A DNA stretch of 23,521 nucleotides from CAZAJT01 sp964485585 (GCA_964485585.1 CAZAJT010000010.1:1-23521), one strand, 5' to 3'; shown: positions 13,670-21,714, numbered from the stretch's first letter. Numbers and translations are program-made. Notes: a model not told the origin generated them from the letters alone.

Positions 13670-15127
13670 TTAATAATCAATAGTAACAACAGGGTTCTTA
13701 TTATTGAACGCACGGACACTTGATTGATACAGAGCCGATAGCAGTGATACGCATCGTTTGTGCGTTGGAAGTTCCGACAGACATTCGTTTGAGGTGCCTT
13801 GTAAGAATAATGCAAATTCAAGAATACATTTCCGCCGAGCGTCTTCTTGATGTCCTCTCGAGTATCCTTCTAACTCGTAGCCATCTAAATCCTTTATGCT
13901 ATACTTTTCGTAGCTTTTCCAATCTGAAAAAAGAGCGCTATTCCTGAACACATGTATATCCAGATGATACTCACCACCAACTTCATAAACACCTTGCTTT
14001 TTGGTAGGATCAATCTCTTTTGACTGATAAGAAATAAAAGAAATCGCCTGGAATGGACCCTGCTCAATAAAATGAGTCTCGTGCCGCAAGCGACCGTTAC
14101 CCTTATAAAGGTTTCGTCCTGCGCTCGAAACCCAACCTCTTTGTGAAAAGCCATTGTGAACCAGATTTAAACTCCCTAACGTTAGAATTTTCTCATTATG
14201 TTTAAAAGCCAGTGTCGAGAACGCATCAATTTCTCCGAATCCCTTCGTGAGCTTCAGCAATTCATCTTCCGAATATTTATTGTAAGTATCGAAATCTGGA
14301 AAAATTTTTCTGTAGTCATCAAGAGTTATTTGGGTAAAAAAATCTGCAGGTCTTACCACCCGAGTATATACATCCACATTGTTTATTCTTTTACTCCCCT
14401 TATCTGTAGCTTCAAGTAACCACTGCGCAATATCAATCGAATGGTAACCAGTATGCAAGAACTTACCAAAACCATAGTTGTAAGAATGATAGTCTATGTC
14501 AACTATCTCTGTTGGCAATCGCCATTGACCATCACTATGAAAAGATTGCATTGAGGTAATTGGACAATTAGTTTTCTCGTGCACCTCAATAATGATTTCC
14601 CTTATTTTCTGATAAGCAGAATGATATCTTCGCTGCGCCATGAGGCTAAAAATTATTCTTTGTTTCGATTTTTGCTTCTTATAATAATCGTTTATATCTA
14701 TGAAATCCTGCAGTATTTTTTTTGATGCTCCTATGCTGATTGACGCATGGGGGACCGCCGTGATTGGCTTATCCATAAGGATACTCAAACCTTGTTCAAG
14801 AGCCCATAACGCATACACTTTATGCACGAGTGGATCGGTAGCGATAATCACTCCAGTAACCTTATGTCGCTCGACAAGAGAATTAAGCGTTGCCTTCAGG
14901 TCACGCGATAAAGAATTGTTTCGAACGGAAGTTTCATCAATATATAATAGCTCAGGTTTGTTCGGACGCTTCTGCAAGTAATTTTCTATATCCTCTTGTT
15001 TTTCTTTCCTGTCAACCGCACAAACTATTTTGAAGTTATGTGTATCACCATCTCTTTCTGATACGGGAAAATAAATGCGCCGCGCATGGGAACCAAAACC
15101 AATAAGAAGCAGATTGCTATTATTCAT
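13670..15127 (-). CDS. Gfo/Idh/MocA-family NAD(P)-dependent oxidoreductase
   Basis: 485 residues, longer than the usual 330-400. The N-terminal Rossmann fold begins NLLLIGFGSHARRIYFP (G10, G12), with an acidic D39 at the end of the second strand. The family EKP motif appears as MDKPIT (K120, the likely catalytic Lys). A C-terminal-domain motif HTGYHSIDIAQWLL fits the substrate-binding His and Asp region. The family oxidises or reduces sugar and cyclitol hydroxyls. It is the first gene of the four-gene operon and diverges from the RNR-like gene with 72 bases between starts. The long tail after about residue 390 has no recognised domain. Confidence 0.8.
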   Translation of the reverse strand: MNNSNLLLIGFGSHARRIYFPVSERDGDTHNFKIVCAVDRKEKQEDIENYLQKRPNKPELLYIDETSVRNNSLSRDLKATLNSLVERHKVTGVIIATDPLVHKVYALWALEQGLSILMDKPITAVPHASISIGASKKILQDFIDINDYYKKQKSKQRIIFSLMAQRRYHSAYQKIREIIIEVHEKTNCPITSMQSFHSDGQWRLPTEIVDIDYHSYNYGFGKFLHTGYHSIDIAQWLLEATDKGSKRINNVDVYTRVVRPADFFTQITLDDYRKIFPDFDTYNKYSEDELLKLTKGFGEIDAFSTLAFKHNEKILTLGSLNLVHNGFSQRGWVSSAGRNLYKGNGRLRHETHFIEQGPFQAISFISYQSKEIDPTKKQGVYEVGGEYHLDIHVFRNSALFSDWKSYEKYSIKDLDGYELEGYSRGHQEDARRKCILEFALFLQGTSNECLSELPTHKRCVSLLSALYQSSVRAFNNKNPVVTIDY

Positions 15128-15139
15128 GAATATATTCTG

Positions 15140-15169
15140 TTGAAAAGTTAATTTAGCCTATTATATAAT
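15140..15169 (+). promoter_or_regulatory. Divergent promoter region between the RNR-like gene and the Gfo/Idh operon
   Basis: On the plus strand TTGAAA (15140-15145), 18 bases, then TATAAT (15164-15169) reads towards the RNR-like gene. The palindrome ATTATATAAT (15160-15169) also gives a minus-strand TATAAT at 15160-15165 reading towards the oxidoreductase. The two -10 boxes overlap, so the operons may be mutually exclusive or jointly controlled. Confidence 0.55.
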
Positions 15170-15199
15170 TCTAAACGGGAAATATCTAATTGGTATGCT

Positions 15200-16924
15200 A
15201 TGCTAAATAAATACACCTACAGTCCTACTTCCTATGCTCTTTCTGTGTTAACAAAGGCACGAATCCTTGAGGATGGAGAGACTCCACAAGAGATGTTTAA
15301 CCGCGTGGTATACACTTTATTTAGCATTGAAACAAAGTTGAATGAAGATCCCAAGAGAACCGAATTCTTCAAGAACCGCTTTGCGCAATATCTTGCTGAA
15401 AAAGCTTTTACTCCCGGCACGCCAACTCTTAATAACGCAGGTCGCACAAAGTATAAAAACGCAGCTTTGTCTTCATGTGCTATTATCCCGGTTGATCTAA
15501 GAAAGAAACGCGCCTCCGAGAGAAAAATTATTGCGTACTATAGTCAGAATATGGGATCAGGATTTGATCTTACCTCGTATGATGACCCTGTTAGCCTACT
15601 CTATTGGTTGAATGATTTAGCAGCGCGAGAAACCGCTACGGGAAAGTATGATCGCTACATCGGTAATATGGCCAACCTTCATGTTTCTCATCCAAGAGTA
15701 CAGGAATTTATTACCGCGAAACAGAAGAGATATCTCGCTCATTTTAATCTTTCTGTGGACGTTGATGATGAATTTATGCACGCTGCCTCCAACGATGTTG
15801 ATTATGTTTTATCCAATGGGAAAAGGATCCATGCCCTCAGGTTGCTAAACGAAATAGCTCAGGCAGTGTGGCTGAACGGTGACCCTAATATTATAAATCT
15901 TAAAAAAATGAATCAGGATAATCCGCTTGAAAAATCATTACCCTACACTACAACTCCTCCATGCTCTGAGATGGGAATGGCGCGAGGAGAAACCTGTCAG
16001 TTTGGCTATATTAACCTTGCCTACTTTGTAACACCAACCGGTATTGATTACAGTAAACTGCAAGATGCGGTAAGAACGTTGACTCGCGCGCTAGACAATG
16101 CTATTGACGTAGGCTTGGATAAATTTCCTGATCCGTTAAGCTCTCGCATCGCTCGCTACAAAAGAAAAATCGGTATCGCAATCTCCGGCGTCGCTGACTT
16201 ATTACTTTATTATGACATGCCCTATGAATCTCAAGCGGCTCGGGATTTCATACGGGATCTTTTGGCTTTTGTTAACTATCAATCGAAAATTATGTCTATA
16301 GAGCTTGCAGAAAAAAGAGGACCGTGTGAAGCTATGAAGGATAGAAAAAATAATAAATACTATAAAAACTATCTACAGAAGCGGTTTCACAGTGATACTA
16401 AAATGATAAAAGCATTGGATTGGAAAAAATTAGATGAACGAATAAAGGATACAGGGCTCCTTCGAAATATTTGTACAACAGCCATCCCACCTGCAGCAAG
16501 GGTTTCTATTCTGATGAATTGTAGCTCTGGCATAGAACCTTTTTTTGGTATTCCAAAGGATCGAAAAAACATGCCAGAAAGCATGCTACGTTTCGTGAAA
16601 CGACATGCTAATGGTTCTACTCATGCTCATCAAATTGTAAAACACGCCTGTGAAACTGGTACTTTTCAGGCGGCTCTATTGAAAAATAAAGAGTGTCTTA
16701 AAACGGCAAAAGAAATTTCATATGAAAAACATTTATTAATGGTAGGCCAGTTGGTTGGAAATGGTGGTATGTGTGACGAAACAGCTTCAAAAACTGTTAA
16801 TCTACCTCATTCGGCAACACCCGATGATATTGTGCGCGTTTACTTACTGGCTCACAAACTGGGTTTAAAGAATATTGCAGTATACCGAGATGGCTCTATT
16901 GAAGAGCAACCCCAGAAGCTGTAA
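15200..16924 (+). CDS. Divergent class II (B12-type) ribonucleotide reductase homologue
   Basis: 574 residues with the glycyl/thiyl-radical RNR barrel. Counterparts of the catalytic cysteines are C93 (SSC), C255 and C266 (PPCSEMGMARGETCQFGYINL). E257 matches E. coli E441, but the position of catalytic N437 is P253. The phosphate-binding PTGT-type loop reads PPAARVSILMNCSSGIEP at 430-447. The NrdJ-like end DETASKTVNLP and VYRDGS is kept. No ATP-cone, no C-terminal CxxC reductant tail and no partner subunit are present. Class II enzymes use adenosylcobalamin. The altered substrate-binding loops suggest a different substrate or lost dNTP function. It may serve the neighbouring pathway rather than DNA precursor supply. 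Confidence 0.75.
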   Translation: MLNKYTYSPTSYALSVLTKARILEDGETPQEMFNRVVYTLFSIETKLNEDPKRTEFFKNRFAQYLAEKAFTPGTPTLNNAGRTKYKNAALSSCAIIPVDLRKKRASERKIIAYYSQNMGSGFDLTSYDDPVSLLYWLNDLAARETATGKYDRYIGNMANLHVSHPRVQEFITAKQKRYLAHFNLSVDVDDEFMHAASNDVDYVLSNGKRIHALRLLNEIAQAVWLNGDPNIINLKKMNQDNPLEKSLPYTTTPPCSEMGMARGETCQFGYINLAYFVTPTGIDYSKLQDAVRTLTRALDNAIDVGLDKFPDPLSSRIARYKRKIGIAISGVADLLLYYDMPYESQAARDFIRDLLAFVNYQSKIMSIELAEKRGPCEAMKDRKNNKYYKNYLQKRFHSDTKMIKALDWKKLDERIKDTGLLRNICTTAIPPAARVSILMNCSSGIEPFFGIPKDRKNMPESMLRFVKRHANGSTHAHQIVKHACETGTFQAALLKNKECLKTAKEISYEKHLLMVGQLVGNGGMCDETASKTVNLPHSATPDDIVRVYLLAHKLGLKNIAVYRDGSIEEQPQKL

Positions 16925-16934
16925 CTCTAACGAA

Positions 16935-18692
16935 TTACTCTATAAGCGTTTTTTCTTCCTCCGACGCAATTACCTTAAATCCAACATGTGACTGTCCGGC
17001 GAAAAAGAGACCTTCACCGACACCCGCTGATAGCAGAAAATGCTTTTCTCCCCCTGTAAGGTAAAACGTTTCAGTAATCTTGTCAACAGCGGCGGTTGAT
17101 TGTTTTAATATAATTTGAAGGCTTGAGTTGGTGATAATCGCTTTTCCCTCCTGCGTTGATAAAAAATCTTCAACGTCTTGCGTGATCGTTGTTAAACCAA
17201 GCAAGTACTTGCGCGCACGTTTTGCAAAGTTGAAAAGATAGGCTCCCGAATCTTTGTGTTTGATCAGATACCATGCTTCATCAACGACAAGCACCCGTTT
17301 TTTCCTATCACGCCTGATTCTGTTCCAAATATAATCAAGTACAATATACATTGCGACCGGCCGGAGATTTTCTTCAAGATCGCGGATACCAAACACGGTG
17401 AATTTATTCTTTATATCAAAATTCGATTGCTGGTTAAAGATACCCGAAGCGGATCCTTTCACAAATTTTTCAAGCCGGTCCGCAAGCTCTCGCGCTTCCG
17501 GCGTTTCCATACCAAGAAGAACTTTATAGAGATCCTCGAGGAGAGGTGGCTGTATCTTAAAGGTTTCCTGATCCTGCGTGATTCCTTTCTGGCGGTAAGT
17601 CAGCACCAACGCACGGTCGAGCAGTGCGTCCTGTGCCGGCGCCAGCTCACCCATCACGACACGCATCAGTGAGTGGAGATTTAATATCTTATTCTGCAGT
17701 TCGTCCGGCTCCGGATCAGCAGTCGCCAGATCAAACGGATTAATACGATATTGAGATGACGAGGAAAATTCTACAAACTCTCCTCCCATTGATTCTGTAA
17801 GTTTCTTATACTCGTTTTCAGGGTCAATAATAATGACATCGGTATCCATCATCAACAGTCGGAGCGCTTCCAGTTTTACCAGAAAACTTTTCCCTCCCCC
17901 CGACTTTCCCAGAATTACTGAGTTGGCATTCTCGAGCGTAAACCGGTCAAAGATAATGAGCGATCCGTCATGCTGGTTAATGCCATACATTATCCCTTCA
18001 TTGCGGGTAAGGGAAGCGGTAGAAAAAGGAAACGTCATTGCAAGCGAGGTGGTATCCATGTTGCGCCAGACTCCGAGCCGGTCGTAAAACATCGGGAGCG
18101 TTGATTTAAACCCCTCTTCCTGTTGCAATGTCGCCTGTTTTGCGATTATCAACAATGACGAAAGAATAGAATCAATCTGTTTGGTAATCTGACTCAACTC
18201 ATCAAGCGTGTCAGCGGGGACGGTGATATAGAGTCCAAACTGAAAAAACCGCTCGGCGCCTTTTGCCAACTCCGCCTGCAGAGCAAGCGCATCATCAAGC
18301 GCGACCTGCACGGTGGGGTCAACGACTTTTCCCGCTTTCATATCGCCGGCGATCGTCGCCTCCATCTCACCGATTTTTCTTTTGAGGTCCTCGAGCACTG
18401 CTTTTGACTCGGTAGGATATATATACATTGAGATGTATAGCGGATGATCAAACGTAATGAGAGAATATAACCAATTTGCAGAAACATACCGAGGGTACCC
18501 AACCACGTATAAGGTGCGGTAGTATTTATCATCAATTTTGATATGATTGAAATCCACCTCGATAAAGGATGGCGCGACTATGTCTTTGATTGATACCGTC
18601 CCTTTTGCCACCACTGCCGCAACATTCTGCGTACCAGCCGGCACATGACCAGAAGCGCTTGATTTGTTTTTTGGTTTGAAAAAGTTGAACAC
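16935..18692 (-). CDS. virB4: VirB4/TraC/TrbE-type secretion ATPase
   Basis: 585 residues from a GTG at 18692. The N-terminal VirB4-type part (to about 240) is followed by the ATPase. Walker A is GKSGGGKSF at 262-270, Walker B is VLVVDEAW at 467-474 (D471, E472), and TTITQDVEDF at 501-510 matches the motif III region. It would energise pilus or substrate movement in a type IV secretion or DNA-uptake apparatus at the inner membrane. It is last in the PrgI / TraC-like / VirB4 order typical of Patescibacteria. The gap before it is filled with short palindromic repeats. It ends 10 bases from the convergent RNR-like gene with no obvious terminator. Confidence 0.9.
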   Translation of the reverse strand: MFNFFKPKNKSSASGHVPAGTQNVAAVVAKGTVSIKDIVAPSFIEVDFNHIKIDDKYYRTLYVVGYPRYVSANWLYSLITFDHPLYISMYIYPTESKAVLEDLKRKIGEMEATIAGDMKAGKVVDPTVQVALDDALALQAELAKGAERFFQFGLYITVPADTLDELSQITKQIDSILSSLLIIAKQATLQQEEGFKSTLPMFYDRLGVWRNMDTTSLAMTFPFSTASLTRNEGIMYGINQHDGSLIIFDRFTLENANSVILGKSGGGKSFLVKLEALRLLMMDTDVIIIDPENEYKKLTESMGGEFVEFSSSSQYRINPFDLATADPEPDELQNKILNLHSLMRVVMGELAPAQDALLDRALVLTYRQKGITQDQETFKIQPPLLEDLYKVLLGMETPEARELADRLEKFVKGSASGIFNQQSNFDIKNKFTVFGIRDLEENLRPVAMYIVLDYIWNRIRRDRKKRVLVVDEAWYLIKHKDSGAYLFNFAKRARKYLLGLTTITQDVEDFLSTQEGKAIITNSSLQIILKQSTAAVDKITETFYLTGGEKHFLLSAGVGEGLFFAGQSHVGFKVIASEEEKTLIE

Positions 18693-18790
18693 GTTCTCGT
18701 TTAATTGGTTAAAATGGTTGAATTGGTTGAACTAGTTTAACTGGTTCAACTAATTTAACCAGTTCAACTAGTTTTAACCATTGGTTAAAA
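18693..18790. repeat. GGTTGAA/GGTTAAA-type degenerate repeats, copy block 1
   Basis: Between the TraC-like and VirB4 genes, repeats of TTGGTTAAAA, TGGTTGAA and their complements (TTCAACTAG, TTTAACCAG) fill almost the whole gap and can fold into several hairpins. The block also supplies the last codons and TAA stop of the TraC-like gene (LTNG then stop). Confidence 0.65.
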
Positions 18791-19430
18791 CTACGTCGGT
18801 ATAGCTCTCGATCGGCGCGAGCTGGCGTCCGGTTCCTGATGGATTATATAAATTGTAAAAAAGATCAGTAAGCTCCTGCTTTTGCATTACGTTTGCGCGC
18901 AGTCCCACTTTTGCCAACAGTCGAAGCAAATGATCTCGCTTCGGATACAGCGATGTCTTTGCGCGACTGACAACATATTCTTTATTCAAACCTTTCGTAT
19001 TAACGCCGCTCACCCCCAACTCTAAAGGCGAAAACGGGACGACAAAAAAGAATCGTTTTTCCAATACCGTATTGCGCTTTACGATCGTCTTGATAAATTC
19101 CTGATATGAGGTGAGTCTTTGACGCATGAGTTGATTGTGCGAAGCCGAAATCTTGTTTTGAATAAAATCGATGTAAGAGGACACATCCATTTTTTTTGAT
19201 AAAATGAGTATTTCAACCGGGAATGAAAGCGAGTTGAGCAAACTCGCATACGCGTATATCATTGACGCCTGCTCCTCCTGAGAAAGCAGCCAGAAATTTA
19301 CCGCGCCCACTTCTATGACGGTTGCGGCAGAAAAGTCTTTGAGCAGTAAAATATCATCTTTCACATCTTCTATCTCGATGAAGTATTGTGTAGTTGACTT
19401 AATTGGTGAGGTTGGTTTTTGAATAGCCAT
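18774..19430 (-). CDS. TraC-like (VirB4 N-terminal-like) secretion-system protein
   Basis: 218 residues, no signal or membrane segment. The pattern QYFIEIEDVKDDILLLKD, then FWLLSQEEQASMIYAYASLLNSLSFPVEILILSKK, is that of the TraC/VirB4 N-terminal-like domain found next to PrgI and VirB4 in Patescibacteria. It has no Walker motif. It probably docks the ATPase to the membrane protein PrgI. The region RFFFVVPFSPLELGV fits the usual end of the domain. It is spaced 76 bases from PrgI and 81 from VirB4, and both gaps are full of the same short repeats. The assignment rests on context as much as on motifs. Confidence 0.7.
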   Translation of the reverse strand: MAIQKPTSPIKSTTQYFIEIEDVKDDILLLKDFSAATVIEVGAVNFWLLSQEEQASMIYAYASLLNSLSFPVEILILSKKMDVSSYIDFIQNKISASHNQLMRQRLTSYQEFIKTIVKRNTVLEKRFFFVVPFSPLELGVSGVNTKGLNKEYVVSRAKTSLYPKRDHLLRLLAKVGLRANVMQKQELTDLFYNLYNPSGTGRQLAPIESYTDVVLTNG

Positions 19431-19500
19431 GTTGGTTAAAATAGTTAAAATGGTTAAACCAGTTTAACTGGTTCAACTAGCTCGACAAATTCAACTGATT
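19431..19500. repeat. GGTTGAA/GGTTAAA-type degenerate repeats, copy block 2
   Basis: Between PrgI and the TraC-like gene: TTGGTTAAAATAGTTAAAA, ATGGTTAAACCAG and TTTAACTGGTTCAACTAG units. Complementary units lie close together, so hairpins are expected in the operon mRNA. Confidence 0.6.
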
Positions 19501-19506
19501 TAACTA

Positions 19507-20379
19507 CTAAAGTAACTCCTTAGAATAAATTTCAAACGGTTGCGTATTGGTTTCTTGTACGGTAAATTTCATTGTATCAAAAAAGTATCCATCTTTTGGA
19601 TCCTTGACCTCAAAACTATATTCCCTTGGAGGAAGCTTACTATATGTTGCAAAAACACCATGGGGGTTTGTTTTTAACAAACGCACCGTAGCATTGTTTT
19701 GATCTTTCACGTAGATCATAATGCCGGGAAGCGGAATTTTTTTGTTGTTCTTTACGACACCGATAAAGAAGGGACGAATAGGTTGGGAAACCGTAGCGAC
19801 TGGTTGAAATTGGTTGAAATTAGTTGAATTGGTTAAACTAGTTAGACTTGTGTTGTTATCTGCCGATTTAACCGATTCAACTGGTTTAACTGATTTAACT
19901 GGCTCTGTCGGTTGCAATTGACTTGTCGCCTGTTGCAACATCGTTGCGACTTGTTGCCTTTGAGGATTTGCGGTCTGCTGCTGAGTCGTTGCGGCTAAAT
20001 ACGCTGCGAGTTTTTCTCTTGACTCTACATGTGCCATCACTTTGTGCGGATCCGTGACAAAATAGAGATTCTGCAAAAAATAGATTGCAGGATTGTGCTT
20101 ATGGAATACAAACTGGGTAGGAGAATTCAGACGTCTTATGAAATTTTTTACCCATACGTCAAGGGTGATATCGTTGATTGGAACAAATGCAAATGCAAAT
20201 CCGGCAAATATCGTAATAGCCGCAATGACGATATTGAGATATGGAATTGGTATTACTCGCCATAGGACAAACCCAAAGGGAACAAAAACGAGGAGATATA
20301 AGAATTGTTTCAGTGTCATAAAACCAATGAGCTTAAACTCAAAGGTTGTGATTTGACGAGGCACGGGATGCTGCTCCAT
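19507..20379 (-). CDS. PrgI-family membrane protein with extended C-terminal domain
   Basis: 290 residues. PrgI part: QITTFEFKLIGFMTLKQFLYL at the start, two membrane helices at about 23-42 and 46-66, then PINDITLDVWVKNFIRRLNSPTQFVF. It forms the membrane part of the VirB4-driven machine. A Gln/Thr/Ser/Val linker spans 130-202. Residues about 160-193 of it (EPVKSVKPVESVKSADNN, SLTSLTNSTNFNQF) are encoded by the same GGTTGAA-type repeats seen in the gaps. Residues 203-285 look like a small beta-sandwich of the carboxypeptidase-regulatory type (PLPGIMIYVKDQNNATV, then TNPHGVFATYSKLPPREYSFEV). First gene of the secretion operon. Confidence 0.8.
   Translation of the reverse strand: MEQHPVPRQITTFEFKLIGFMTLKQFLYLLVFVPFGFVLWRVIPIPYLNIVIAAITIFAGFAFAFVPINDITLDVWVKNFIRRLNSPTQFVFHKHNPAIYFLQNLYFVTDPHKVMAHVESREKLAAYLAATTQQQTANPQRQQVATMLQQATSQLQPTEPVKSVKPVESVKSADNNTSLTSLTNSTNFNQFQPVATVSQPIRPFFIGVVKNNKKIPLPGIMIYVKDQNNATVRLLKTNPHGVFATYSKLPPREYSFEVKDPKDGYFFDTMKFTVQETNTQPFEIYSKELL
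19800..19910. repeat. GGTTGAA/GGTTAAA-type repeats inside PrgI
   Basis: GGTTGAAATTGGTTGAAATT and then complementary TTTAACCGATTCAACTGG units lie within the coding sequence and encode the low-complexity linker. The frame is intact. Confidence 0.6.
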
Positions 20380-20385
20380 ACATTT

Positions 20386-20456
20386 AGTATATAGTATTTA
20401 GAATTTAGTATTTAGGATTTTATTCCCTAAATACGAGATACTAAATACTATATACT
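20386..20456. repeat. Long AT-rich hairpin between S1 and PrgI genes
   Basis: Two 31-base arms (20386-20416 and 20426-20456) pair: 16 bases perfect (AGTATATAGTATTTAG with its complement), a 6-base mismatched block, then 9 more pairs, around a 9-base loop. It begins 7 bases upstream of the PrgI start codon. Confidence 0.7.
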
Positions 20457-20514
20457 CTACAAAAAATCACAACGGACGAAGCATGAAACATTAAGGGCAG
20501 AAGAACCTTTAACC

Positions 20515-21630
20515 TTATCTATAAAGAATTGGTTTCTCCTTCTGCGGAAGCACTAAACTCATGCGCCGTTCTTTTTTATTAACGCGTTCGATAAACGCCT
20601 TTATCTTCTGTCCAACCTGCAGATTCTCATCGCCAGTAAGTTTGCTAACATGAATGAGTCCTTCAACGCCCGGCTCAAGCCGCACAAAGTATCCATACCG
20701 CTCACTACGTACAATCTCACCCTCAGCCTCTTTATCTTTCGGATATTTTTCTTCAATATTATCCCATGGATCATGTTCGAGACGCTTCAGAGAAAGATTT
20801 AGTTTCAAATCCGCCTCATTTTTTTCAACTACTTTTACATTAATGGTCTCTCCCGGCTGCGCATGCGCAGACGCATCAGATACTTTTGACCATGAAATCT
20901 CGGAAATATGCACGAGTCCCTCGACTCCGTTCACTTCACAGAATATGCCAAATTCAGATACACCAAGCACTTTTGCTTTGTACACCTTACCAACTTCGAC
21001 CTGATCAAATTGTCGGCGTAAATCTTTTTGCGAAATCTTCAGGGCTGCCGCTTTCTGGGAAACAACGAGTCGGTTTTTTTCCTGATCAACTTCGAGCACC
21101 TTTACTTTTATCTTCTGCCCTTCAAGTTTCTGGGGATTTTGCAGATAATCTTCGGTCAGCTGAATCTTTGGGATAACGCCACGAACGCCCATAAAATCAA
21201 TAAATACGCCGCCTTTCCCGTACTCGCCACATACGACTCCTATCTCTTCTTCATTTTCTTTTTTCTGCCGGATGATATCCCATTTTCCTTTATCAAAAAA
21301 TCGCCGCATGGATACAACCGGAAACCCTTCTTTTGATTCTTCGGCAATTATCTTTACGGGAATGGTGTCGCCAACATGGAGATACGGCAAATAGGTCGCG
21401 ATTTCTTTAAGCTCGCGCTCTCCCAACACTGCGTATGCTTTTGCACCCACATCAAATAGTACGTTCTTTCGGGAAAGTGCAATAATAGTTGCGGGTATTT
21501 CCTGACCTTTTTTAATTATCGCCGGCTGAGTATCCTTCAACAATTCTTCCATGATGTTGATGGATGGTTTTTTACTTTGAACTTTTTTTGTTGTTTTTGT
21601 AGTTGTTTCTGAAGTTTTTTTTCTCGGCAT
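20515..21630 (-). CDS. rpsA: S1-domain RNA-binding protein, ribosomal protein bS1-like
   Basis: 371 residues from the ATG at 21630, chosen for the AGGGAGGA about 9 bases upstream; an upstream ATG at 21711 would lie within the -35. A Lys/Thr-rich tail (1-25) is followed by four S1 OB-folds at about 37-110, 126-192, 211-283 and 300-362. The third and fourth are the most typical (KVLGVSEFGIFCEVNGVEGLVHISEIS; RSERYGYFVRLEPGVEGLIHVSKL). It binds mRNA, on the ribosome in most bacteria. E. coli S1 has six repeats, and four is common in small-genome groups. It has its own promoter and a hairpin in its leader. Confidence 0.85.
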   Translation of the reverse strand: MPRKKTSETTTKTTKKVQSKKPSINIMEELLKDTQPAIIKKGQEIPATIIALSRKNVLFDVGAKAYAVLGERELKEIATYLPYLHVGDTIPVKIIAEESKEGFPVVSMRRFFDKGKWDIIRQKKENEEEIGVVCGEYGKGGVFIDFMGVRGVIPKIQLTEDYLQNPQKLEGQKIKVKVLEVDQEKNRLVVSQKAAALKISQKDLRRQFDQVEVGKVYKAKVLGVSEFGIFCEVNGVEGLVHISEISWSKVSDASAHAQPGETINVKVVEKNEADLKLNLSLKRLEHDPWDNIEEKYPKDKEAEGEIVRSERYGYFVRLEPGVEGLIHVSKLTGDENLQVGQKIKAFIERVNKKERRMSLVLPQKEKPILYR

Positions 21631-21652
21631 CAGCAGATATCCTCCCTTGTCC

Positions 21653-21679
21653 GCCGAAGCTGAAAGCATAGGCGGATCC
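21653..21679 (-). promoter_or_regulatory. Hairpin in the leader of the S1 gene
   Basis: TCCGCC and GGCGGA on the transcribed minus strand pair around a loop containing GCTTTCAGCTTC. The stem lies between the transcription start (about 21676) and the AGGGAGGA Shine-Dalgarno, so it could modulate S1 translation. Autoregulation is known for S1 in other bacteria; here it is inference. Confidence 0.4.
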
Positions 21680-21682
21680 CTT

Positions 21683-21711
21683 ACTATAGCAAACGATGTG
21701 GTGAAATTCAA
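21683..21711 (-). promoter_or_regulatory. Promoter of the S1 gene
   Basis: Minus-strand TTGAAT (21706-21711), 17-base spacer, then TATAGT (21683-21688) preceded by TGC, an extended -10. It lies right beside the palindromic element at 21715-21849. Confidence 0.7.
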
Positions 21712-21714
21712 TAG

